A stretch of DNA of 11,981 nt from JACQAI01 sp035507915 (GTDB taxonomy: Bacteria > Pseudomonadota > Alphaproteobacteria > Elsterales > Elsteraceae): NCBI GenBank assembly GCA_035507915.1, contig DATJNS010000566.1:1-11981 (forward strand), written 5' to 3'. The position numbers and the translations under genes are program-made. Below are positions 6,706 through 11,981 of this stretch, in pieces. The stretch's first letter is position 1; each line of letters begins with the position of its first letter. The notes under the pieces are model-generated. The model was not told the DNA's origin. It worked only from the letters and a program-made list of their open reading frames with translations, and searched no databases.

Positions 6706-7443
6706 ATGGTTAGGACGTGTCGGCTTGCCACTGCTGTTGTGCTCCTGGCGCTCGCATGCATCGTGACCCGAGCGGACGGTCGAGCCGACCAGCCGACTCC
6801 CGTCGACCTCCAGCTGGTGCTCGCCGTCGACTCATCGGGATCGATCGATGCCGACGAGTTCCGCCTGCAGATGCGGGGCTTGAGCGCGGCCTTCCGCAAC
6901 CCCGAGATCCTCAGTGCGATCAAGCGGGGTGCGATCGGCGCGATCGCCGTGACCTTGATCGAATGGTCGGGCATCGATCAACAGCACCAGTCGCTCGCCT
7001 GGACCATGATCAGCGACGAGGAATCGATGGCGCTGTTCGCCGATCAGCTCGCGTCGACGCCGCGCTTCATCCCCGGTGGCTCGACTTCGGTCAGCGAGGC
7101 GCTCAATTACTCCGGCAACCTCTTCGCGACCAGCGGCTTCACGAGCGACCGCCGCGTGATCGACGTCTCGGGCGACGGCAGCAACAACAACGGCGTGCCG
7201 CCCGAAGAGGTGCGCGATCGGCTGGTCGCCGCGGGCGTGGTGATCAACGGCCTCGCGATCCTCAACGACGAGCCCAACCTCAAGGAGTACTACGCGGCGT
7301 CGGTGATCGGCGGCGCGGGCGCATTCGTGCTGGTCGCGGAGAGCTATCGCACGTTCTCGGACGCGATCCAGCACAAGCTGGTCCAGGAGATCGCGGCGGT
7401 GCCGCCGCCGACGCGGTTGGCGATGCGCGCACGCACCCGCTGA
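6706..7443 (+). CDS. secreted DUF1194 / von Willebrand factor A domain protein
   Basis: The 245-aa product has an N-terminal signal peptide (MVRTCRLATAVVLLALACIV, cleavage probably around residue 24-27, after an A-D-G-R-A stretch), so it should be exported to the periplasm. The rest is one VWA fold of the DUF1194 type. The metal-ion-dependent adhesion site is complete: LAVDSSGSI gives Asp42-x-Ser44-x-Ser46, Thr127 sits in PGGSTSVSEAL, and Asp157 in DVSGDGSNNNG. Such domains bind a ligand through a divalent metal; the function of DUF1194 proteins is not known. The ATG at 6706 puts the signal peptide at the usual place. A GTG at 6691 in the same frame would add five residues (MGSKL) and cannot be excluded. 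No clear operon partner is present: the kinase gene ends 186 bp upstream, and the lactonase gene on the other strand ends only 9 bp downstream. Confidence 0.88.
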   Translation: MVRTCRLATAVVLLALACIVTRADGRADQPTPVDLQLVLAVDSSGSIDADEFRLQMRGLSAAFRNPEILSAIKRGAIGAIAVTLIEWSGIDQQHQSLAWTMISDEESMALFADQLASTPRFIPGGSTSVSEALNYSGNLFATSGFTSDRRVIDVSGDGSNNNGVPPEEVRDRLVAAGVVINGLAILNDEPNLKEYYAASVIGGAGAFVLVAESYRTFSDAIQHKLVQEIAAVPPPTRLAMRARTR

Positions 7444-7452
7444 TCGCGGCGC

Positions 7453-8334
7453 TCACGCCGGCGCCAGGCCGTAGACCCGCCGCGCCGTGCCGCCGAAGAT
7501 CGCCGCGCGCGCCGCCTCGGGCAGCGCGCCGGTGAGCGTTCGCGCCGCGGCGTGCCAGCGTGCGAAACCGCCCGCCAGGTTGACGACTGGCCAATCGCTG
7601 CCGAACATCAGGCGCTCGGGTCCAAAGAGGGCCAGCAGCACCTCGACGTAGGGCGCCAGGTCGTCGGCACGCCAATCGGCGGCGGCCTCGGTCGCCAGAC
7701 CGGACAGCTTGCAGGTCACACGCGGCGCGCAGGCCAGGCGCGCGAGCCCGTCCCGCCAGGCGGCGAAATCGTCATCGCCGACGCGCCAGCGGGCGATCGC
7801 CGGCTTGGCCGCGTGATCGATCACGATGCTGAGCTCGGGCAGCGTGGCCGCCAGCACGGCGACCGTCTCCAGGTGACGCGGCTGAATCAGGGCGTCGAAC
7901 ACGAGGCCGAGCGCGCCGGCCGCCGCGATGCCCGCGACGACCGTCGGCTGCAGAACCCAGCCGGCATCCGCAATGTCCTGGAGCATTGGCCGGATGCCGA
8001 CCAATCGCCCGGCGGGGCGCAACGCGCGCAGCCGCGCGGCCGCATCTGGCGCCGCGAGGTCGACCCAGCCGACGACGCCGTGCACGCTCGGCGCACGCGC
8101 CGCCAGCGCCAGCAGATAGTCTGTCTCGGCCGCGGTCGGCGCGGCCTGCACCAGCACAGTGCCGGCGATCCCGGCCTCAGCCAAGTGGGGCGCCAGATCG
8201 GCAGGACCGAAATCGCGATGGAGCGCGGCCAGCGCAGGGGTCAACCAACCGTAGTCGCCGCGCGCGAGCCGCCAGTAGTGCTGGTGGGCATCGATCCCGA
8301 CCGCGGGATCGCCGCGCGGGCCGGAGGCCGTCAC
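7453..8334 (-). CDS. amidohydrolase_2 family protein, probable L-fuconolactone hydrolase
   Basis: The 293-aa protein is a COG3618-type metal-dependent hydrolase with a TIM-barrel fold. It opens with the metal-binding strand IDAHQHYWRL (Asp15, His17, His19). IDHAAKP (His174) and CKLSGL (Lys209) follow in the middle, and FGSDWPVVNLAGGF near the end carries the catalytic Asp247. The HQHYW and GSDWPV pair is typical of the group that opens sugar lactones such as L-fucono-, L-rhamnono- and galactaro-lactones. The fucU gene directly upstream points to L-fuconolactone, the product of L-fucose dehydrogenase in the non-phosphorylated fucose pathway. The start is a GTG at 8332-8334 that overlaps the fucU stop by four bases (GTGA), implying translational coupling. 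A longer in-frame reading into fucU is rejected because the family begins shortly before DAHQHYW. Substrate assignment is inference from family and neighbour. Confidence 0.85.
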   Translation of the reverse strand: MTASGPRGDPAVGIDAHQHYWRLARGDYGWLTPALAALHRDFGPADLAPHLAEAGIAGTVLVQAAPTAAETDYLLALAARAPSVHGVVGWVDLAAPDAAARLRALRPAGRLVGIRPMLQDIADAGWVLQPTVVAGIAAAGALGLVFDALIQPRHLETVAVLAATLPELSIVIDHAAKPAIARWRVGDDDFAAWRDGLARLACAPRVTCKLSGLATEAAADWRADDLAPYVEVLLALFGPERLMFGSDWPVVNLAGGFARWHAAARTLTGALPEAARAAIFGGTARRVYGLAPA

Positions 8335-8762
8335 GGCGCCACGATCCCTTTCACCAGGATGAGGTTGCCGTAGAGCCGACGCTCGCCCGTGCGCACGATG
8401 GCGAACGCACCGCGGGCGCGCGCGTAGAACGCCTCGCGCTCGAGGCGTCCGAGCGCGACCGGCCGCCCGGCCGCCGCCGCGACCAGGCACTCGAATGCGC
8501 CGACCACCGGCGGCACGTCCTGCGGGTCGTCGACCACCGTCATCACGAGTGCGGGCTCGGCGACGAAGCTGTCGAGCGGCAAGACCGAAAGGATTGCGCG
8601 CGCCGCCGCGGGCGCGTCGACGCCGCGCAGGTCGATCAGACGGCGGGCCAGCGCGGCGGACGGGAAGTTGGCGTCGGCGATCACCAGCTCGTCGCCGTGC
8701 CCCATGCTGGCCAGCGCGTGCAACAGGTCGGGACCGAGCAGCGGGTCGAGACCCTTGAGCAC
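8331..8762 (-). CDS. fucU: RbsD/FucU family L-fucose mutarotase
   Basis: The 143-aa product matches the usual length of FucU, which interconverts the alpha and beta anomers of L-fucose so that the next enzyme receives its preferred form. The signature is LKGLDPLLGPDLLHALASMGHGDE (residues 2-25; catalytic His22 and Asp24) followed by DANFPS (30-35). The DANFP form is that of FucU, while ribose pyranase RbsD has DAGLP. The C-terminal ERRLYGNLILVKG (127-139) supplies the conserved Tyr and Asn. The GTG at 8760-8762 is chosen because the family begins exactly with (M)LKG; the preceding in-frame codons run antisense-like through yajQ. A GAGGG stretch overlapping the yajQ stop is a plausible ribosome binding site. 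The gene lies 11 nt after yajQ and overlaps the lactonase gene, so the three form one operon. Confidence 0.92.
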   Translation of the reverse strand: MLKGLDPLLGPDLLHALASMGHGDELVIADANFPSAALARRLIDLRGVDAPAAARAILSVLPLDSFVAEPALVMTVVDDPQDVPPVVGAFECLVAAAAGRPVALGRLEREAFYARARGAFAIVRTGERRLYGNLILVKGIVAP

Positions 8763-8773
8763 GCGCGCGGCCC

Positions 8774-9259
8774 TCAGTCGCGGAAGTTCACGAACTGCAG
8801 CGGTTGCTCGATCTTGAGCGCGCGGATGGCCGCGATGGCGGCCTGCAGGTCGTCGCGCTTCTTGCCGGTCACCCGGAGCTCGTCGCCCTGGATCGCGGCC
8901 TGCACCTTGAGCTTGCTGCCCTTGATCTCCTTGACCAGGCGGCGCGCGAGCTCGGCATCGACGCCCTGCTTGATCGTGATCACCTGGCGCAGCGTGTTGC
9001 CGGCCGCCTTCTCGGGCTCCTTGTGGTCGAGGGCGCCGGGATCCACCTTGCGGCGCGTGAAGTGCACCTTGATGAGCTCCTGCATCTGACGGAGCTTGAG
9101 GGCGTCGTCGGCCAGCACGGTGATCAGCGCGTCGGTGCGCGCGATCGAGCACTGGCTGCCCTTGAAATCGAACCGGGTGGCGATCTCGCGGCCGATGCCG
9201 GCGAGCGCATTGTCGACCTCGGCGAGGTCGGTCTTGGAGACGATGTCGAAGGACGGCAT
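8774..9259 (-). CDS. yajQ: YajQ family cyclic-nucleotide-binding protein
   Basis: The 161-aa product is full length and very typical: MPSFDIVSKTDLAEVDNAL at the start, TRFDFKGS (28-35), IKGSKLKVQAAIQGDELRVTGKKRDDLQ (112-139) and the terminal QPLQFVNFRD. YajQ proteins have two ferredoxin-like domains and bind nucleotides or RNA. In Xanthomonas and Pseudomonas, family members were reported to bind c-di-GMP and act as effectors with transcription factors. Whether this copy does so is unknown, but a diguanylate cyclase gene lies about 6 kb away. The start is the ATG at 9257-9259. Another ATG two codons upstream (9265) would add MG and is about equally possible; a longer in-frame extension is not supported by the family. 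It is the first gene of a minus-strand operon with fucU and the lactonase gene and is divergent from hsp20. Confidence 0.95.
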   Translation of the reverse strand: MPSFDIVSKTDLAEVDNALAGIGREIATRFDFKGSQCSIARTDALITVLADDALKLRQMQELIKVHFTRRKVDPGALDHKEPEKAAGNTLRQVITIKQGVDAELARRLVKEIKGSKLKVQAAIQGDELRVTGKKRDDLQAAIAAIRALKIEQPLQFVNFRD

Positions 9260-9331
9260 GCCCATAGAAATGCCCAGCGGCCGGGTTGGCGCAAGCCCCC
9301 AAAGGGACCGCCGGTCAGGCTCGGCGTCCCC

Positions 9332-9359
9332 CTTGAACCGGCCGAACGGCGTCATACAT
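9332..9359 (+). promoter_or_regulatory. predicted RpoH (sigma32) heat-shock promoter of hsp20
   Basis: CTTGAA at 9332-9337, preceded by CCCC, matches the RpoH -35 element. Seventeen bases after CTTG comes CATACAT (9353-9359), a partial match to the alphaproteobacterial RpoH -10 (CyTATnT, C-T-A and the final T present). Transcription would start near 9366, just at the base of the first leader hairpin. The promoter lies in the 224-bp gap shared with divergent yajQ. Position, spacing and target gene agree, but the -10 match is imperfect. Confidence 0.5.
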
Positions 9360-9366
9360 CAGGTTT

Positions 9367-9486
9367 GTCCAGCGCCCATCCGGGGCTGGACGGCGGGATG
9401 CGCCCGAGGGTGGTCCCAGGTATCCGAGGGCGAGTCCCGCGGACGCTTCCGTCATCCCATGTTGCTCGCAAGGAGGATATGGCATG
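9367..9486 (+). promoter_or_regulatory. ROSE-like RNA thermometer in the hsp20 leader
   Basis: The final hairpin has the ROSE signature: TTGCT (9462-9466) pairs with AGGA of the Shine-Dalgarno (9471-9474) across a 4-nt CGCA loop, leaving the G of TTGCT unpaired as in known ROSE elements. Below an internal loop, CCAT (9457-9460) pairs with ATGG (9479-9482). After a C/C mismatch, CAT (9453-9455) pairs with the start codon ATG (9484-9486). Both the ribosome binding site and the start codon are thus covered. Upstream, GTCCAGC (9367-9373) and CCC (9375-9377) pair with GGG (9382-9384) and GCTGGAC (9385-9391), giving a 10-bp stem with one bulge. GGGA (9395-9398)/TCCC (9414-9417) closes a second hairpin, and CGGA-CGCT-TCCG may form a third. 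The total length of about 118 nt and the downstream sHSP gene fit ROSE elements of alphaproteobacteria, which melt at heat-shock temperature to allow translation. Confidence 0.75.
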
Positions 9487-9936
9487 CGTAGCTTCGACTT
9501 TGCTCCCCTGTTCCGCTCGTCCGTCGGTTTCGATCGTCTGGCCAACTTGCTCGACGATGCCGGCCGCCTCGAGGACGCGGGATACCCCCCCTACAACATC
9601 GAGAAGACCGGTCCGGACTCCTACCGCGTGACCATGGCGGTGGCCGGGTTCAAGCCCGAGGAGCTCTCGGTGGTGGCCCAAGCGAATTCGCTGACCGTCA
9701 CCGGCAAGACCGAGCGCGACGGCACGCCGACGCAGTACCTGCATCGCGGCATCGCGGCCCGCGCCTTCGAGCGCCGGTTCGACTTGGCCGACCACATCAA
9801 GGTCGCCTCGGCGGGTCTCGACAACGGGCTCCTGTCGATCGATCTGGTTCGCGAGGTGCCCGAGGCCATGAAGCCGCGGCAGATCAAGATCGACGGCCGT
9901 CCGACGCCCGTTCAGATCGACAAGAACGCCGCTTAA
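9484..9936 (+). CDS. Hsp20 family small heat-shock protein (IbpA-like)
   Basis: The 150-aa protein is a small heat-shock chaperone that holds unfolding proteins in large oligomers for later refolding by DnaK and ClpB. The N-terminus MRSFDFAPLFRSSVGFDRLANLLD is the IbpA type. The alpha-crystallin domain spans about 34-135, with YPPYNIEKTGPDSYRVTMAVAGF early, LTVTGKTE (70-77), and the family signature GLDNGLLSIDL (111-121). The C-terminal IKI (134-136) is the I-x-I oligomerisation motif. The ATG at 9484 has a strong AGGAGG ribosome binding site at 9471-9476. Another ATG at 9479 is out of frame. The gene is monocistronic: a divergent yajQ operon lies upstream and a strong hairpin follows 24 nt after the stop. 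Both a predicted heat-shock promoter and an RNA thermometer lie upstream, implying control at transcription and translation. Confidence 0.96.
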   Translation: MRSFDFAPLFRSSVGFDRLANLLDDAGRLEDAGYPPYNIEKTGPDSYRVTMAVAGFKPEELSVVAQANSLTVTGKTERDGTPTQYLHRGIAARAFERRFDLADHIKVASAGLDNGLLSIDLVREVPEAMKPRQIKIDGRPTPVQIDKNAA

Positions 9937-9960
9937 GTATCTGGTAAATCTGGGGATTAT

Positions 9961-9990
9961 GCACCGTCCATGGCTCTCCATGGGCGGTGC
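9961..9990 (+). terminator. 13-bp hairpin after hsp20, probable terminator without a strong T-tract
   Basis: GCACCGTCCATGG (9961-9973) and CCATGGGCGGTGC (9978-9990) form a 13-bp stem (one U-G pair) with a CTCT loop, 24 nt after the hsp20 stop. The bases that follow, TCCTCATGCTT, are only weakly T-rich. It may end transcription or protect the 3' end of the hsp20 mRNA. Confidence 0.6.
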
Positions 9991-10008
9991 TCCTCATGCT
10001 TGGCCGGC

Positions 10009-10067
10009 GACCGCCTCCGGCCAGGGCCGGCGGAATCCCCTGGTCGAGCCGCCAGGGGCTTGCGGTC
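10009..10067. other. possible three-way-junction structure in the intergenic region before the cyclase
   Basis: GACCGC (10009-10014) pairs with GCGGTC (10062-10067) and would enclose two hairpins: CCGGCC/GGCCGG (10017-10022 with 10025-10030; the inner pair must open for a loop) and CCCCTGG/CCAGGGG (10037-10043 with 10052-10058, 8-nt loop). Alternative pairings exist, for example GGCCGG at 10002-10007 with CCGGCC at 10017-10022, or GGCGG at 10029-10033 with CCGCC at 10049-10053. It could be a second terminator, a structured leader or small RNA, or an intergenic palindromic repeat. GC-rich DNA pairs easily by chance, so confidence is limited. Confidence 0.35.
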
Positions 10068-10099
10068 ATCACGCTAAGATTGTTAAATAACCGCGTGAT
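10068..10099. repeat. ATCACGC-N18-GCGTGAT inverted repeat upstream of the cyclase gene
   Basis: A perfect 7-bp inverted repeat (10068-10074 and 10093-10099) flanks an AT-rich 18-bp spacer, which itself contains GTTA-AA-TAAC (10082-10091). It lies 62 bp before the cyclase start, in the most AT-rich stretch of the window. The arrangement looks like an operator or promoter region; no regulator can be named. Confidence 0.4.
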
Positions 10100-10100
10100 T

Positions 10101-10117
10101 CTGAAAGAAAGTTTCAG
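10101..10117 (+). other. CTGAAA/TTTCAG hairpin in the cyclase leader
   Basis: CTGAAA (10101-10106) and TTTCAG (10112-10117) form a 6-bp stem with a GAAAG loop, followed by TATTTTC. It is weak as an RNA hairpin. It could be a small terminator-like or attenuator element, or a second operator half next to the upstream inverted repeat. Confidence 0.3.
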
Positions 10118-10161
10118 TATTTTCGGGATCGCGAATCGGTAGCAACGACGCTCGGTTGTCG

Positions 10162-11979
10162 ATGGCCGACGAAGACGTCTACGAGCTTCACGTTTGCGAG
10201 GGCGGCCGGTGGTCGTGCGTCGAGCGCTTCCGCTCTGCGGAGAAGGATGACGCGATCGCCGAGGCGAACCGGCAGTTCGCGTCGGCCGGCATCGAAGCCG
10301 TGCGCGTGATCCGCGAGGTCTACGACCAGACCGAGCAGGTCTTCAAGCAGCGCACCGTCTTTCGCAACGCCAAGCCCAAGGCCGACATACCGACGTTCAG
10401 CGCGAAGTCGGCGCCGCCGCCGCGGCGTACGCCGCCGCCGCCCGCGCCGCGCGTCGCGGCGGCGCCCGCCAAGCCGGCGCCGCGTCCTCAGTCGGCGGTC
10501 GAGGACGCCACACGGCTGGGCGCGATCAAGCGCGCCGAGCCCGCCGTGCTGAGCCACACGTTCGCCGTGGTCAAGCGCTTGCTGATCGCGACGGCGGTCG
10601 GCCTGCTCCTGAGCGGCATCGTGTTCGCCGTGCTGTCGACGCCCTCCGGGGCGCGCCTGTTCGATCACGTTCAAGAGCGCATCGTGTACGGCGGGATCGT
10701 GGCGCTGTTCGTCGCGTCGTTCTTCCTGTCGCTCTATCTCTTCAGCCGCGCCGAGTCGCGATCGCGACCGGCGCGAGCGGTCGCGACGTCCGAGACGGCG
10801 CCCGTGTCGGGCGCGGAGACCGCGGTCGCGGTACCCGAGAACTGGGCTGATCGCGAGATCCCGATCGGCGCGCCGGCGGACGAGATGGTACCGGAGCTAC
10901 CCGAGGGGGCTGCGGCACCGGCCGAGCCGGTGGTCGACAAGGAGGCGCTGGCCGATCTCCAGGAGAAGGCCAAGCCCGCCGAGAAGCCGGTCGAGAAGCC
11001 GCCCGAGCCTCCCGTCGTCGAGGAGTTCCCGGCGGCCGGCACGGCCGATCGCGAGACGCTGCTGCGCTTCTTCCGCGACGGCATGATGCACGCCAACACC
11101 CAGCCCTTCCTGTCCGACGGCAAGATGGCGCCGCACAACCGGTTCGGTTGCCACCTGTTCCTGCTCGGCGCGGGCCGCGCCTGCCTGGCTGCGAGTCGGA
11201 GCGATCCGGCGTCGCTCGGGCCGGTGCTGCAATCGGCGCTCGAGCTGCTCGGCACCGATGCCCAGCGTGCCCGCAGTTTCATCGCCAAGGAGGACGAGTA
11301 CGCCAAGGACGCCAAGTACAAGGGCATGATCCAGGTCGGCGCCAAGGCGATGGACCGTTTCCTGTCGGGCCACGGCCCGAGCGCCGCGGCGGCGCTCGGG
11401 CAAGCCCTCAAAGCGTGGAACACGAGCGACGCCGCCGCCGAGCCCCAGGGCGACAACATCGCGATCATGTTCACCGACATGGTGTCGTCGGTCGAGACCA
11501 CGCAGGCGCTCGGCGACCAGGGCATGATGAAGCTGGTGCAGACCCACAATCTGATCGTCGGTTCGGTGCTCAAGACCCATCGCGGCCATCAGGTGAAGCA
11601 CACCGGCGACGGCATCATGGCGGTGTTCCCGCGGGTCGCCGACGGCGTCGCTGCGGCGGGCGAGATCCAGCGCCAGATCGCCGAGCACAACCGCGTGACG
11701 GCGTCGTCCTACCTCAAGGTGCGGATGGGGCTCGCGGTCGGTCAGCCGATCCGCGACCAGGACGACTATTTCGGCACGGTGGTGCAGCTCGCGGCACGGT
11801 TGTGCGCGTGCGCGGGAGAGGCCGAGATCTGCGTCGCCAACGCGATCGTCGAACAGGTCTCCGGCACCAAACGGTTCAATTTCACCGACGTCCGCGAGGT
11901 CAAGCTCAAGGGCTTCGCGGAAGCGCAGAAGATGCGCTTCCTGCTCTGGGAGCAGCGCGCCGCGGTGCCCGCGGCCTAG
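10162..11979 (+). CDS. membrane-anchored class III adenylate/guanylate cyclase
   Basis: The 605-aa protein should make cAMP (or cGMP) from the nucleoside triphosphate. Residues 1-70 are a small folded domain (VYELHVCEGGRWSCVERF, VRVIREVYDQTEQVFKQRTVFR) that I cannot name. A proline-rich linker (82-110) and two membrane helices (about 134-158 and 174-195) follow, then an acidic, Pro/Glu/Lys-rich linker (210-290). Residues 295-420 form a helical domain (FFRDGMMHANTQPFL, a YAKDAKYKGMIQVGAKAMDRF stretch). The catalytic domain (431-597) has metal-binding Asp438 in MFTDMVSSVETT and Asp483 in VKHTGDGIMAVF, and the adenine-selecting pair Lys479 and Asp535. Arg546 of AARL is present, but the usual transition-state Asn is Gln542 (VVQLAARL). 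The Lys/Asp pair favours ATP. The ATG at 10162 is chosen; a TTG two codons upstream is possible, and neither has a good ribosome binding site. The stop is two bases before the window end. Confidence 0.9.
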   Translation: MADEDVYELHVCEGGRWSCVERFRSAEKDDAIAEANRQFASAGIEAVRVIREVYDQTEQVFKQRTVFRNAKPKADIPTFSAKSAPPPRRTPPPPAPRVAAAPAKPAPRPQSAVEDATRLGAIKRAEPAVLSHTFAVVKRLLIATAVGLLLSGIVFAVLSTPSGARLFDHVQERIVYGGIVALFVASFFLSLYLFSRAESRSRPARAVATSETAPVSGAETAVAVPENWADREIPIGAPADEMVPELPEGAAAPAEPVVDKEALADLQEKAKPAEKPVEKPPEPPVVEEFPAAGTADRETLLRFFRDGMMHANTQPFLSDGKMAPHNRFGCHLFLLGAGRACLAASRSDPASLGPVLQSALELLGTDAQRARSFIAKEDEYAKDAKYKGMIQVGAKAMDRFLSGHGPSAAAALGQALKAWNTSDAAAEPQGDNIAIMFTDMVSSVETTQALGDQGMMKLVQTHNLIVGSVLKTHRGHQVKHTGDGIMAVFPRVADGVAAAGEIQRQIAEHNRVTASSYLKVRMGLAVGQPIRDQDDYFGTVVQLAARLCACAGEAEICVANAIVEQVSGTKRFNFTDVREVKLKGFAEAQKMRFLLWEQRAAVPAA

Positions 11980-11981
11980 CT

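Noticed and set aside
7453..8490. Lactonase start extended upstream into fucU
   Set aside because: The added 52 residues are low complexity and overlap fucU; the GTG at 8334 overlapping the fucU stop fits the family and operon layout.
8331..9302. Reading the fucU frame as a 323-codon fusion starting inside yajQ
   Set aside because: The first 180 codons overlap yajQ out of frame and are Arg/Pro/Gly-rich nonsense; homology to FucU starts exactly at the GTG at 8762.
1..11981. CRISPR arrays, tRNA or rRNA genes, insertion sequences, attachment sites
   Set aside because: No regularly spaced repeats, cloverleaf with conserved arms, transposase or integrase motifs, or terminal repeats were seen on either strand.

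Overview
The window is about 12 kb of high-GC chromosome carrying eleven recognisable protein genes and no RNA genes, insertion sequences, prophage or CRISPR. Codon usage (strong GC3 bias), a DUF1194 VWA protein, a small heat-shock gene with a ROSE-type leader and an RpoH-type promoter of the CTTG-N17 kind, and the style of the signalling proteins all suggest an alphaproteobacterium, probably of the Rhodospirillales/Reyranella kind. That placement is inference.

Layout. Minus strand 1-1133: a P1-family (S58) N-terminal-nucleophile peptidase runs, with a 1-nt gap, into the start of a luciferase-like flavin oxidoreductase that leaves the window. A short divergent region with a 9-bp inverted repeat separates it from a plus-strand 134-aa hypothetical gene (1192-1596). 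A membrane-bound diguanylate cyclase follows (1715-2581, plus), tail to tail with recQ (2606-4447, minus). recQ is divergent from a membrane PAS/PAS histidine kinase (4651-6519, plus), which is followed by a secreted DUF1194/VWA protein (6706-7443, plus). That gene ends 9 bp from a three-gene minus-strand operon: yajQ, fucU (L-fucose mutarotase) and an amidohydrolase_2 / L-fuconolactonase-like gene. yajQ is divergent from a plus-strand hsp20 gene (9484-9936). After a densely structured 225-bp intergenic region comes a membrane-anchored class III adenylate cyclase (10162-11979).

How the genes work together. fucU and the lactonase fit neighbouring steps of the non-phosphorylated oxidative L-fucose pathway. 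A c-di-GMP synthase, a YajQ protein (reported to bind c-di-GMP in other bacteria), an orphan sensor kinase and a cAMP-type cyclase make the region rich in signalling genes, although there is no sign that they form one unit.

The most informative non-coding feature is the hsp20 leader. It has a predicted RpoH promoter, a start point that falls at the base of a strong hairpin, and a final hairpin with the TTGCT/AGGA pairing that defines ROSE RNA thermometers, which also covers the start codon. The intergenic region before the cyclase holds a 13-bp hairpin, a possible three-way junction and two further inverted repeats, and is the least explained DNA here. I see no convincing wholly new multi-gene system.
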